Assembly (NCBI RefSeq): GCF_004916905.1
Contig: NZ_SDLV01000018.1
Span: 78,983-142,982, forward strand
From: Chryseobacterium candidae
GTDB taxonomy: Bacteria > Bacteroidota > Bacteroidia > Flavobacteriales > Weeksellaceae
Reading direction: 5' to 3'
Length of the DNA: 64,000 nucleotides
Shown here: positions 18,668 to 27,679 of the stretch, piece by piece
How positions within the stretch are numbered: position 1 is the first letter of the stretch
Layout: each line of letters starts with the position of its first letter
The notes under the pieces: generated by a model
Told to the model about the DNA's origin: nothing
Seen by the model: only the letters and a program-made list of their open reading frames with translations
Database searches by the model: none
Program-made: the position numbers and the translations under genes

Positions 18668-21277
18668 ATGAAAAAATTACAATTAATTTTGTTGTTGTTA
18701 TTTTATTCCTTTACTTTTTCTCAAGTGGGGATAAATACAATAACACCAGATCCAAACTCTGTACTAGATGTAGTAAGTGATACAAAAGGAGTATTAATAC
18801 CAAGGGTTGTATTGACTGATTTGAATTTGCCTAACCCATTAACGTTACACGTAAGAGGCATGATAGTATATAACAAAAGTACTTTTGGTTCTGCTGTCAC
18901 TCAAGGTTTTTATTATAACGATGGGGAAAAATGGGTTAAGGTTAATGAGGAGGTCGCAAGTTTAGTGAGTTTTGATACTACAGATCCAAATATAGTATCA
19001 ACACTATTTACTCCAAATGTCACTGCTAACCCCAATAGTGTATATTCATCTTCTGTGGATGGTTCTTTTTGGAAGTATGATACCACAACATCTAAATACA
19101 TTACATATCAGCCTAAGCCGTCTACTGAATGGTATTTAAATGGAACTACAACGGATGCAGCAGCTAACAAGAATATCGCTATTTATAGAATAGGAGAAGT
19201 TGGTATTGGTTCTGACACTAACATTAATCCTAGCGCAATGTTAGATGTGAATTCTTCTACTAAAGGTTTCTTGCCACCGAGAATGAAAAAAACAGTGCGA
19301 GATGCTATTACAAAACCGGCTGCAGGGTTAATCGTTTACTGTACAGATTGTAGAGGTGGTGATAGCGATGGTTGTTTGAACTATAATTTTGGAACACCAG
19401 ATAATCCAACATGGGAATGTTTAGGAGAGCCAAAAGGAGCTATAGTAAGTATTGATTGTCCGGGAAGTTCAATAGAAGGTAATTATATTGTAAATGTAGC
19501 GAATACTGCTGCTAATGTTATTAAATTTAAGATTGATAATAATACATTTGCTCCTATTACCGGTAATTTTACTAATTATGTTACTTTATCAGGAGCAACA
19601 GGTGGGCTCTCTGTTTCTGGTCCAACTCCGGCTCAGCCAATAACTATTAATGCAGGTGCAAGTGCTATTTTATCTTATACTATTTCCGGAACGCCGACTG
19701 TACCAGGTCCTTTTAAAGCAAGGTTTGCAGGAAATGGATTAGTGTGTGAAAAATCTGGGGAAGTCCTTAATTCATCCATTGTTGTGGATTGTGCAAATGC
19801 TTTTGTGTATGGAATGACTCCTATAAAATACCTAAAGGCAGGTACAACGTATAGCGGAGGAACGGTAAGAATTCCTTATAAAGCTTATCAAAGCGGTATA
19901 ACATATCCTGCACAAACTGTTACATTGCCTAGCGGTATTACACTTACTCGTGCTGCAGGAACTTTTGCCACTCCTTCAGGTTTTGTAGAGTACACTATTG
20001 GAGGTACTTATTCAGGAAGTAATTGCGCTATTGTAACCGCAGACATTAATGTGGAAGGAAACAGTATATGTAATGTAGTAATTGGAGATAATCAGTCTGA
20101 TTATTTATCAGGGGTTTATAAAGCTTCTAGTGATGGATATGGAAATAGTTGCCCAGCCACACAATTCGGCATGACAGATACAAATTATTCTTCTGGATGG
20201 GCTTCTCCAAATACAACAGCCAATCAGTGGGTAGAGATTACTTTTCCTTCTATGGGTGTGAGAAAAGTTGTGCTATCTGGAGGTCCCGTTTCTTGTTGGG
20301 CAGGAAATGCAAGCTATGTTTCTTATTATGCAAATCAAGCAGGATTACAATTAGAATATTGGAATGGGTCATCTTGGGTAGGGTTAGCTTCTGTTCCTAC
20401 ACTATATCAGGATAGAGTAACTATTATAGATATAAATTGCGATACCCCTGCTATTTCAAGACTAAGGGTGAGAAATAATACTGCACAATGGTGGGGTATA
20501 GGAACTTTCTATCCTGTAGGATATTGGGACTCAAAGGTAACTCCTCCTGTATTGGATTGTGAAGCGGCTGTAGTTTCTCTTTCTCCCAGCAATACTTTAA
20601 TTAATGGGCAGTCATATACGGGAACGGTAACCGTTAACTATACTGCTACTCTTGCTTCTTCATATAATGCAGAAGTGGTTTCAAAAAGTGGACTTACTTT
20701 AACAAGAGCTGCCGGAAATATGGTGAACGGATCAGGATCTATCGTTTATAACGTATCAGGAACCTATACAGGTAATTCTTATAAAGAAGAAACTTTTCCA
20801 ATCAGTTTAATTGGCTCATCATGTGAGGTAACGTTAGGTAATCCTACGGAATTCAAAACGGGTACTTATTCTGCCTCAAGTTCAGGATATGGAAACACCT
20901 GTCCTGCTACACAGGCTAGTATGACAGATAGTAGTTACACAACAGGTTGGGCTTCCCCAAATACTGCAGCAGATCAATTTATTGAGATCAATTTTGGGAC
21001 TGCAAAAGTTGTTAAAAAGATTGCTGTATCAGCTGGCCCGGTTACTTGTTGGGCAGGAAATGCACAGTGGGTTTCTGCTTATGCAAATGTAGCAGGACTA
21101 CAGTTCGAATACTGGAACGGATCATCTTGGGTAGGGATAGCTGCAGTACCTACGGTAACTCAAAATAGTATAACAACTTATGTATTAAGCAATACCATTT
21201 CAACTAGCAAAATAAGAGTTAGAAATAATACTGCGCAGTGGTGGGGACTAGCAACATTCTATCCTTTTGTATACTAA
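18668..21277 (+). CDS. secreted protein with two C-terminal discoidin-like repeats
   Basis: 869 residues. Signal peptide (MKKLQLILLLLFYSFTFSQ) then VGINTITPDPNSVLDV, an N-terminal motif common in exported flavobacterial proteins; a second copy of the LDVNSSTKGFLPPRM type is near residue 193. After three Cys-containing beta-sandwich-like segments (about 270-475 and 625-725), two homologous blocks of about 143 residues occur at about 477-620 and 727-869. Both contain GYGNxCPATQ, GWASPNT, WAGNA, LEYWNGSSWVG and RVRNNTAQWWG, a pattern like F5/8 type C carbohydrate-binding domains. No type IX sorting domain is visible at the C-terminus. Probable surface or secreted adhesin; ligand unknown. Confidence 0.8.
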   Translation: MKKLQLILLLLFYSFTFSQVGINTITPDPNSVLDVVSDTKGVLIPRVVLTDLNLPNPLTLHVRGMIVYNKSTFGSAVTQGFYYNDGEKWVKVNEEVASLVSFDTTDPNIVSTLFTPNVTANPNSVYSSSVDGSFWKYDTTTSKYITYQPKPSTEWYLNGTTTDAAANKNIAIYRIGEVGIGSDTNINPSAMLDVNSSTKGFLPPRMKKTVRDAITKPAAGLIVYCTDCRGGDSDGCLNYNFGTPDNPTWECLGEPKGAIVSIDCPGSSIEGNYIVNVANTAANVIKFKIDNNTFAPITGNFTNYVTLSGATGGLSVSGPTPAQPITINAGASAILSYTISGTPTVPGPFKARFAGNGLVCEKSGEVLNSSIVVDCANAFVYGMTPIKYLKAGTTYSGGTVRIPYKAYQSGITYPAQTVTLPSGITLTRAAGTFATPSGFVEYTIGGTYSGSNCAIVTADINVEGNSICNVVIGDNQSDYLSGVYKASSDGYGNSCPATQFGMTDTNYSSGWASPNTTANQWVEITFPSMGVRKVVLSGGPVSCWAGNASYVSYYANQAGLQLEYWNGSSWVGLASVPTLYQDRVTIIDINCDTPAISRLRVRNNTAQWWGIGTFYPVGYWDSKVTPPVLDCEAAVVSLSPSNTLINGQSYTGTVTVNYTATLASSYNAEVVSKSGLTLTRAAGNMVNGSGSIVYNVSGTYTGNSYKEETFPISLIGSSCEVTLGNPTEFKTGTYSASSSGYGNTCPATQASMTDSSYTTGWASPNTAADQFIEINFGTAKVVKKIAVSAGPVTCWAGNAQWVSAYANVAGLQFEYWNGSSWVGIAAVPTVTQNSITTYVLSNTISTSKIRVRNNTAQWWGLATFYPFVY

Positions 21278-21323
21278 GTTAAATTATGATTTTTTATAAA
21301 TCAATATGATTATTTAATATTTG

Positions 21324-21359
21324 ATCCGGGAAAACCTTAAGTTTTTCCGGATTTTTTTT
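21324..21359 (+). terminator. rho-independent terminator after the discoidin-like protein gene
   Basis: Twelve-pair stem ATCCGGGAAAAC / GTTTTTCCGGAT (one G-T pair), loop CTTAA, then eight T. Confidence 0.9.
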
Positions 21360-21393
21360 GAAAAAATATTGGTTTATATTAAATACCGTTCAA

Positions 21394-21489
21394 ATGGATA
21401 CATTTTTAGTGAAGTTTACACAAGAAGAATTTTTTGATTTTTTAAATAATCAAAAAGAAGAGATTAATCATGTTATTAAGAATTTTTGA
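21394..21489 (+). CDS. 31-residue fragment or small protein, DNA-binding-protein-like N-terminus
   Basis: A short frame starting ATG at 21394 encodes MDTFLVKFTQEEFFDFL and then an acidic/basic helix ending VIKNF. It resembles the N-terminal helix of excisionase-like or helix-turn-helix proteins of flavobacterial mobile elements, which continue for 60 or more residues; here it stops before any HTH. It may be a remnant or a true small ORF. Weakly supported. Confidence 0.25.
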   Translation: MDTFLVKFTQEEFFDFLNNQKEEINHVIKNF

Positions 21490-21550
21490 AAGGTTAAGTT
21501 TTTAGGTATTTGATTAGTGGATTTTTCACCCTTTTAATAATTGTAAGAAG

Positions 21551-22561
21551 CTAAACGTTATTATTTTTAAGATCATTTAAGTATTCTTGGGGAGTTAAAG
21601 AATATTTATTTTTAAAAACACGATTAAATGTAGCTTGATTATCAAAGCCAACAGTAAGATAAATTTCTTTTACAGAAAAAAGGCCTTGTTCATTTTTATC
21701 TTTTGCTACATCAATAAAAGCTTTTAATCTGTAATTATTTAAGTAAGTTTTGAAATTATTTTCAGTATACTTATTTATTGCAAAGGAAACATATTGATGA
21801 TTCGAATTTAAATCTTTTGCTAATTGATTAAGATTATAAGTTGATGATTTCCAGGGCTGATATACCTGCATATAGTTTTCTATTCTGTCAAATAGTAATT
21901 TATAAAGTGACTGATCATCATATATACTTTCATTTGTAAACTCAGTAGAATTAGATGAAAAGCTATAAATATGAGGTTTTATTAAATAAAATTCATCAAT
22001 ATGAATTTCATTATTTAAAGTATATTTATAAACGTATTTTAGCTTATTTGTTTGAATAAAATAATATAAGTAAGTGAAAAATAAAACTAATGAAAAAATA
22101 GTTGTGTAAATATTAAATAGAGTTTGATATTGTTCTGAAATAACTTCCAATTTAAAATAAATCTTAATCAGATAGCTGAGGGGAAATATTAAAAGTATTG
22201 AAAAAGATAAAATAAAAGTTTTTTTAAAATTAAAAAAAAACAAAAATCCTAAAGGAAATAGAAAAATATATAATAATATAATTATCAAATTTTGTGAGTA
22301 CCCTATAGAAGAATATAATATCATTAAAATTAAATAGTATATGCTTGTTATAGATCCTAATTTCAAAAAATTAAAAGTTGAAACATGAAAAATTAAAATA
22401 TAAGCTGGAGTAATAGTACAAAGTATGAAAATATCCATGTATAGATATAAATATTCTCCAAATATCCAATTGATTATTAATGAGCCAATATGTCTTATTA
22501 AAATTAATAATGTTGAATATTTAGTAAATAAAATTTCATATTTATTTATTTTTTCTTTCAT
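21551..22561 (-). CDS. AraC-type transcriptional regulator with N-terminal membrane domain
   Basis: About 336 residues from the ATG at 22561. I prefer this start because a TATCTTTG promoter element at 22613-22620 would be overlapped by the alternative ATG at 22615. The N-terminal 180 residues contain about six hydrophobic helices, several very Phe/Ile-rich. The C-terminal 100 residues form an AraC double HTH (LNQLAKDLNSNHQYVSFAIN ... FSVKEIYLTVGFDNQATFNRVFKNKYSLTPQEYLN). The design is that of membrane-anchored AraC regulators of Bacteroidota. It is convergent with the secreted repeat protein and could control it (inference). Codon use is very AT-rich. Confidence 0.85.
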   Translation of the reverse strand: MKEKINKYEILFTKYSTLLILIRHIGSLIINWIFGEYLYLYMDIFILCTITPAYILIFHVSTFNFLKLGSITSIYYLILMILYSSIGYSQNLIIILLYIFLFPLGFLFFFNFKKTFILSFSILLIFPLSYLIKIYFKLEVISEQYQTLFNIYTTIFSLVLFFTYLYYFIQTNKLKYVYKYTLNNEIHIDEFYLIKPHIYSFSSNSTEFTNESIYDDQSLYKLLFDRIENYMQVYQPWKSSTYNLNQLAKDLNSNHQYVSFAINKYTENNFKTYLNNYRLKAFIDVAKDKNEQGLFSVKEIYLTVGFDNQATFNRVFKNKYSLTPQEYLNDLKNNNV

Positions 22562-22612
22562 GTTTAATGCGATTTTTTTTAAAAAATAATAACATTTGAT
22601 GCGAAGTAATTT

Positions 22613-22620
22613 CAAAGATA
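22613..22620 (-). promoter_or_regulatory. TAnnTTTG promoter element, membrane AraC gene
   Basis: TATCTTTG on the - strand, 51 bases before the preferred start at 22561. It decides against the upstream ATG at 22615. Confidence 0.45.
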
Positions 22621-22809
22621 TTCATAGTAGTACATTTAATAAGACTTACAGCTAAAGGCTTGAATTTTTTAATAGAAAAACCTATAAATTTTTAAGTGTT
22701 CTTTCTAAACATGATATAATAATATTAAAACTATAGATAGTTGTATGTTGTTAAAATGGTAAATTGTTAGAATATGATTTAGTATAATTTTTCAGAATTT
22801 ATTAATCAT

Positions 22810-22890
22810 CTCAGTTTTTCTTACTGTTAATTTTGTATATTAAATTGTTTTTTACTTTTCTAAAAAACAATTTAATATATTTAAACTGAG
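22810..22890. repeat. long nested inverted repeat / hairpin
   Basis: A perfect 19-bp stem (22836-22854 with 22861-22879, loop CTTTTC) sits inside a second inverted pair CTCAGTTT / AAACTGAG (22810-22817, 22883-22890). It ends 9 bases from the stop codon of the minus-strand DUF2007 gene, so it may serve as a 3' end structure, though no clean T run follows on that strand. Confidence 0.75.
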
Positions 22891-22898
22891 TTTTAAAC

Positions 22899-23297
22899 TT
22901 AATGACTAAATTCATTCCCGCAATAATAGCATTTGAATTTATGGCTCGTCAGAAAGGAAATGCCGAAGAAACTCGTGGCACTGTCATCCCTGTAAATATG
23001 ATTGGAACCACATTTTGGGCATACAAAATCAAATTCAGGATCAGAAATAGTATGTTCTACTTCCAATGAATACTGTTCATTGTCTTTGTAATCCTGTAGA
23101 ATCTGCCTGGCCTTTTCTACATCTTCTTCAAAAACCTGAAGCTGTATACCACCTACTGCCTGTGAAAGAAGCCAATCCGACTGGATAAGCTGCTCATTTG
23201 CAATGAAACTGTTGATACCGTTTTCAGCCAGTATCTGCTTATCCCTGTTAGCTTCAAGGGCGGTCTCATAAAATTTAAAACGAACAAGTTCTGACAT
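22899..23297 (-). CDS. DUF2007-domain protein with C-terminal zinc ribbon
   Basis: 132 residues from the ATG at 23297. An upstream in-frame start at 23375 would overlap the exonuclease gene and lacks family support. Residues 1-75 (ELVRFKFYETALEANRDKQI ... QLQVFEEDVEKARQIL) match the DUF2007 putative signal-transducing domain, a ferredoxin-like fold. The C-terminus carries two CxxC knuckles, CPKCGSNHI and CYYCGNEF. Cytoplasmic. It starts 2 bases after the exonuclease stop, so the two are cotranscribed and probably translationally coupled. No defined function. Confidence 0.85.
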   Translation of the reverse strand: MSELVRFKFYETALEANRDKQILAENGINSFIANEQLIQSDWLLSQAVGGIQLQVFEEDVEKARQILQDYKDNEQYSLEVEHTISDPEFDFVCPKCGSNHIYRDDSATSFFGISFLTSHKFKCYYCGNEFSH

Positions 23298-23299
23298 TT

Positions 23300-24064
23300 T
23301 TAAAATCTGCTTGATAGTTGAATCTTTGTAAAAACTTTTTTGGTATACAACGGAAAATCGGCATTCTGAAGCCATCCGAAATATCCTAAATCTTTTTGGA
23401 ATACTGCTTTCACTCCCTGTCCTTTATATTTTCCAAAGTTGAAAATCTCTTCCATTTTTTCATTATATCCTATGAATCCGGCAAGATCCGCATTCTTATT
23501 GTGGAATGTAAATTCACTTAGCGGAGCTATTTCGTTAGGGATATCATCATATTTTCCTACTTGTGCATCCAGTACTTCAAAAGTCGCCATCACATCCGCT
23601 TCTGCAGAGTGTGCGTTTTCCAATGTTTTTCCACAGTAGAATTGGTACGCTGCCCCTAAATTTCTGGGCTCCTTTTTATGAAAAATAGTCTGTGCATCTA
23701 CCAGTCTGAATTTACTCAGATCAAAATCCATTCCTACTCTTAAAAGCTCTTCTGCCAAAAGCGGAACATCAAATCGGTTGGAATTAAATCCTCCCAAATC
23801 ACTTCCGGTAATCATTTCCATAATTTTAGAAGCAATATCTCTGAAAGTAGGAGCATCTTTTACATCTTCATCATAAATGCCGTGAATTTCGCTGCTTTCT
23901 TTAGGGATAGGCATTTCCGGGTTTACACGCCATGTTTTGCTTTCTCTGGAAGCATCCGGGTTTACTTTTAAAATACAGATTTCAACAATTCTGTCTTTTC
24001 CGATATTGGTTCCTGTAGTTTCCAGGTCAAAAATACAAAGTGGTTTATGGAGTTTTAAATTCAT
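23300..24064 (-). CDS. 3'-5' exonuclease, DnaQ-like (DEDDh)
   Basis: 254 residues from the ATG at 24064 (MNLKLHKPLCIFDLETTG). Exo I motif FDLETTG, Exo II GFNSNRFDVPLL and Exo III HSAEADVMAT give the DEDDh acidic set, so it should degrade single-stranded DNA or RNA 3' to 5' with two metal ions. The C-terminal part (EEIFNFGKYKGQGV) matches the extra domain of flavobacterial single-subunit exonucleases. A longer frame upstream to 24127 adds a tail without similarity to the family. Followed at 2 bases by the DUF2007 gene. Confidence 0.9.
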   Translation of the reverse strand: MNLKLHKPLCIFDLETTGTNIGKDRIVEICILKVNPDASRESKTWRVNPEMPIPKESSEIHGIYDEDVKDAPTFRDIASKIMEMITGSDLGGFNSNRFDVPLLAEELLRVGMDFDLSKFRLVDAQTIFHKKEPRNLGAAYQFYCGKTLENAHSAEADVMATFEVLDAQVGKYDDIPNEIAPLSEFTFHNKNADLAGFIGYNEKMEEIFNFGKYKGQGVKAVFQKDLGYFGWLQNADFPLYTKKVFTKIQLSSRF

Positions 24065-24136
24065 TTTTTCTATTTGAAAATGTGTTAATTTGATAATTTG
24101 AAATGAGGATATAGCATTCCTCATCAATTGTACAGC

Positions 24137-24850
24137 TTAATTTAATTGTTTTTGGAATATTATTGATACTAATATATAATACAAAACAAGCATCGGGATT
24201 CCCACAGTCTGGAACAGGGCAAGAATAGCAATTCCTCCCACTAATAGTAAGACTTTTGGATAGTTATCTTTTAACTGTTTGGATTTGAATTTCATTGCCA
24301 TCATCTTGATCGGGCTGATCAGAAGCCATGAAGTAAGAAGAGTAAGCAGAACCAGTAGCAATTCATTATCAAATAAAAAGCTGAAAGATCCGGTTTCTTT
24401 AAAGGCATAATAAAGACCGAACAGCAAAACGGTATTGGTTGGCGTATTCAATCCTTTGAAATAATAACGCTGCTCTTCATCAAGATTAAAAATAGCAAGC
24501 CTCAGGCAGGAAAATACAGTGACAATGAGTCCCAGATATTTGATCTCAAACGGAAAATGCATGCCAAGCAGTTCTGCACCAAAAGGTTCAAGTGCTTTAT
24601 ACATCGTAAGTCCGGGGATTACCCCAAAGCTTACCATATCTGCAAGCGAGTCCAGCTGAAGCCCAAGATTGGAATTTGATTTTAAAGCTCTGGCTACAAA
24701 GCCGTCAAAAAAATCAAAAACCGAGGAGAGAATAAGACAGATAGCTGTTGTCTGATAATCTCCTAATATTAGATGTATTGCCCCAATAGAGCCTGCAAAT
24801 AAATTAGCGAGGGTTAAGGCATTGGCCAGATTATTCTTTATAAAATCCAT
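24137..24850 (-). CDS. pssA: CDP-diacylglycerol-serine O-phosphatidyltransferase (CDP-alcohol transferase)
   Basis: 237 residues from the ATG at 24850. A GTG at 24856 lies inside the promoter element and is unlikely. The CDP-alcohol phosphotransferase signature reads DFFDGFVAR ... GLQLDSLAD, matching DG-x2-AR-x8-G-x3-D-x3-D. About seven membrane helices. Members of this form in Bacteroidota make phosphatidylserine for phosphatidylethanolamine synthesis. It is divergent from the LTA-synthase-like gene, with only 89 bases between the two ATGs, so the two envelope-lipid genes may share regulation (inference). Confidence 0.85.
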   Translation of the reverse strand: MDFIKNNLANALTLANLFAGSIGAIHLILGDYQTTAICLILSSVFDFFDGFVARALKSNSNLGLQLDSLADMVSFGVIPGLTMYKALEPFGAELLGMHFPFEIKYLGLIVTVFSCLRLAIFNLDEEQRYYFKGLNTPTNTVLLFGLYYAFKETGSFSFLFDNELLLVLLTLLTSWLLISPIKMMAMKFKSKQLKDNYPKVLLLVGGIAILALFQTVGIPMLVLYYILVSIIFQKQLN

Positions 24851-24855
24851 AAGCA

Positions 24856-24863
24856 CAAAATTA
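24856..24863 (-). promoter_or_regulatory. TAnnTTTG promoter element, pssA, leaderless
   Basis: TAATTTTG on the - strand, five bases from the ATG at 24850. Confidence 0.55.
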
Positions 24864-24927
24864 CAGTTTTTAGAAATTCTAACTCAAAATAATATGAACT
24901 AAAAAATGCATTACAGTGATTTTGATG

Positions 24928-24935
24928 TAAATTTG
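24928..24935 (+). promoter_or_regulatory. TAnnTTTG promoter element, LTA-synthase-like gene, leaderless
   Basis: TAAATTTG, four bases before the ATG at 24940. Confidence 0.55.
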
Positions 24936-24939
24936 TCCC

Positions 24940-26868
24940 ATGAAATTTTTAAAAGGATTTAGAAAACAGGAAGTTCTGGCACTGGTTTACAGAATTTTTT
25001 TAGCCTATGTTTTTTATCAGATTGCCAGACTTTTATTCTGGTACTTTAATAAAGATCTGATTAAAGTTGATTCCATTTCAGAATATATAAAGCTGGCTTT
25101 CCATGGTACAGCCTTCGATACCACAGCTATTTTATATGTCAATGCCTTATTTATACTCCTTAGTTTATTGCCTTTGGTGATCAATACAAAGAAAGTTTTT
25201 CAGAAGATTCTTTTCTGGCTGTATTTCATTACCAACGGGATTGCGTATGCGATGAATTTCGGAGATTTTATTTACTATAAATTTTCTCAGGCAAGGCTTA
25301 CTTCAGCAGTATTTCAGGTGGCAGAACATGAGTCTAATGTTTCCAAAACACTGATGATCTCTATTGGTGAACATCCTTTTGTGCTGATTTGGTACGTCGT
25401 GCTGATGATTTTATGGGTTTTCCTTTACAAAAGGGTGAAAGTGGATGATGTGAAACCTTTGAAACTACTTCCTTACTTTATCACTTCCATTCTTACGCTG
25501 TGTATTACAGCGGTGCTGGTTGTGGGAGGAATCCGAGGAGATTTTAAACACAGTACAAGACCGATCAATATGGTGGATGCAACCCGTTTTGTAACCAATC
25601 CGCTGCAGGGAAATATGGTGCTCAATAGTACATTTTCCTTTTTCAGGACTTTAAATACCAATAATTTCAAGGAAGTTCATTTTGTAGATGAAAAGTTTAT
25701 CGAAGAAAATGTTCAGCCCTATAAAGTATACGACAGGAAAGTGGAGAACCGTCCCAATATTGTTATTTTCATTGTAGAATCTTTCGGAAGAGAGTATTCT
25801 GGAGCCTTCAATAAAGACAAAAATATTAAAGACTACGTTTCTTATACTCCGTTTATGGATAGTTTAGCTAATCAAAGTCTTATTTTCCCCAATACTTTTG
25901 CAAACGGAAGACAGTCTATTCATGGGATGAGCAGCGTATTGGCCGGAATTCCGAGTCTTACCGACGCATTTACAGGATCTCCGTATTCCAATCAGAAAAT
26001 TCAGTCTATTGTTTCCGTGTGTAATGACCTTGGCTATGATACTTCTTTTTATCATGGTGCCCCTAATGGTTCTATGGGATTCCTTGGATTCGGGAATATC
26101 TTAGGATTTAAACATTATTTCGGAAAAACAGAATACAATCATGATGAGGATTTTGATGGAATGTGGGCGATCTGGGATGAACCTTTCCTTCAGTATTTTG
26201 CTAAGAATGTAGGAAAGAAACAGCCTTTTATGGCCACCGTATTTACAGCATCATCACATCACCCTTTTAAAATCCCTGAAAAATATAACGGGAAATTTAG
26301 AAAGGGAAAAATAGAAATCCACGAGCCGATGCAGTATACAGATTATGCAATCAAACAATATTTTGAGACGGCTAAAAAACAGCCCTGGTACAATAATACA
26401 ATCTTTGTTTTCACGGGAGATCATACCAATCAGGTCTATTATCCTGAATATGAGAGAGCGATGAACCGCTATGCAGTTCCATTGGTCTTCTATTCTCCGA
26501 ATCCTGCCTATCAGTTAAAAGGAGTCAGCCAGGAAATTGCACAGCAGGCTGATATTTATCCTACACTGGCTGATCTTATCGGGTATAACAAACCTATCAG
26601 AAGCTGGGGTAGAAGTTTGGTGAGTGATAAAAAATATCCTTTCATCGTAGTCAACTCAGATGGAAGTACGGATCAGTTCATGATCGGAAATTATATTTAC
26701 CGCTTTGACGGAAAAGAAATCATCGGAGTGTATGCTCAATCTGATCTGAGCCTTGAAAAAAATCTCATGAATGAAGTTAAAAATCCTGAAGTAGAGCAAG
26801 GGAAGAAAACGGCAAAGGCCTGGTATCAGGATTATATGGACAGGGTAATTAACAGGAAGCTTTACTAA
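24940..26868 (+). CDS. LTA synthase family sulfatase-like phosphotransferase
   Basis: 642 residues. Five N-terminal membrane helices (to about residue 205) precede a large extracytoplasmic alkaline-phosphatase/sulfatase domain. Motifs visible: NIVIFIVESFGREY (first metal site), FANGRQSIHGMSSVLAGIPS (nucleophile region, with Ser in place of the usual Thr of LtaS), FTASSHHPFKIP, and FTGDHTNQ (second metal site Asp-His). It should transfer phosphoglycerol- or phosphoethanolamine-like groups to an envelope glycan or lipid. Gram-negative bacteria lack lipoteichoic acid, so the acceptor is unknown. Confidence 0.88.
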   Translation: MKFLKGFRKQEVLALVYRIFLAYVFYQIARLLFWYFNKDLIKVDSISEYIKLAFHGTAFDTTAILYVNALFILLSLLPLVINTKKVFQKILFWLYFITNGIAYAMNFGDFIYYKFSQARLTSAVFQVAEHESNVSKTLMISIGEHPFVLIWYVVLMILWVFLYKRVKVDDVKPLKLLPYFITSILTLCITAVLVVGGIRGDFKHSTRPINMVDATRFVTNPLQGNMVLNSTFSFFRTLNTNNFKEVHFVDEKFIEENVQPYKVYDRKVENRPNIVIFIVESFGREYSGAFNKDKNIKDYVSYTPFMDSLANQSLIFPNTFANGRQSIHGMSSVLAGIPSLTDAFTGSPYSNQKIQSIVSVCNDLGYDTSFYHGAPNGSMGFLGFGNILGFKHYFGKTEYNHDEDFDGMWAIWDEPFLQYFAKNVGKKQPFMATVFTASSHHPFKIPEKYNGKFRKGKIEIHEPMQYTDYAIKQYFETAKKQPWYNNTIFVFTGDHTNQVYYPEYERAMNRYAVPLVFYSPNPAYQLKGVSQEIAQQADIYPTLADLIGYNKPIRSWGRSLVSDKKYPFIVVNSDGSTDQFMIGNYIYRFDGKEIIGVYAQSDLSLEKNLMNEVKNPEVEQGKKTAKAWYQDYMDRVINRKLY

Positions 26869-27018
26869 GGATAAATAATCGATTTTTGATTGACATTCTT
26901 GTTTTTCTTTAGCTCTTTATGCTTTGTATAATAAAAGTTTTTGTTTGTTGAAAATTAATTTATATTTTTATCAATACGTAGATAAGAATATTGTATTAAA
27001 ATTAAAACTATAAGAAAT

Positions 27019-27438
27019 ATGAAAAAATTATTGTTAACATTCGTGCTTTCGCTGTTCAGTGTGCTTACGTTTGCACAGATCGAAGGTAAGTGGAAAACGA
27101 TAGATGATGAGACAAAACAGGCGAAATCTATTGTGGAGGTATATAAAAAATCTGATGGGAAATATTATGGGAAAGTTTCTCAGTTATTGATAAAGCCTGC
27201 TGATCCTAACTGTACAGCTTGTAAGGATGACAGAAAGGGAAAACCAATTTTAGGATTGGAAATCATCAGAGGATTGAAAAAAGACGGTGATGAGTTCACA
27301 GGAGGAACTATTACGGATCCTAAAACAGGAAAAACATACAAATGTACCATTACAAGAACTGGTGATAAACTGAATGTAAGAGGTTACTTAGGATTATCTT
27401 TATTAGGAAGAACCCAGGTTTGGGAGAAAGCTAATTAA
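27019..27438 (+). CDS. DUF2147 domain secreted protein
   Basis: 139 residues. Signal peptide (MKKLLLTFVLSLFSVLTFAQ) followed by a lipocalin-like domain: IEGKWKTIDDETKQAKSIV, the CTACKDDRKGKPILGLEII segment with a Cys pair two residues apart, and the closing KLNVRGYLGLSLLGRTQ. This matches DUF2147. Periplasmic. No function has been demonstrated in what can be read here. Single-gene unit with a good terminator. Confidence 0.9.
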   Translation: MKKLLLTFVLSLFSVLTFAQIEGKWKTIDDETKQAKSIVEVYKKSDGKYYGKVSQLLIKPADPNCTACKDDRKGKPILGLEIIRGLKKDGDEFTGGTITDPKTGKTYKCTITRTGDKLNVRGYLGLSLLGRTQVWEKAN

Positions 27439-27461
27439 TATAAGTTTAAATAGAATTTTAG

Positions 27462-27493
27462 ATGACACCTCAGAATTAAGGTGTCATTTTTTT
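27462..27493 (+). terminator. rho-independent terminator after the DUF2147 gene
   Basis: Nine-pair stem ATGACACCT / AGGTGTCAT, loop of eight, then seven T. Confidence 0.9.
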
Positions 27494-27648
27494 ATATACA
27501 AAGAAATATCGGGAATTTTTTTGGAGGCTTCAGAAAAACTGCAGATAAGAGAGCTGTTACGAAGAAAAGCCGTTATAAATAAAATTAAGCATTAAAATTT
27601 TCCATTCAAATGAAATGCCTTTTTATGATGTGTATAATAAAAAAACAC

Positions 27649-27656
27649 TACTTTTG
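27649..27656 (+). promoter_or_regulatory. TAnnTTTG promoter element, pdhB
   Basis: TACTTTTG 23 bases before the ATG at 27680. Confidence 0.55.
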
Positions 27657-27679
27657 TAGTCTAAATTTTTCAAGAAAAT

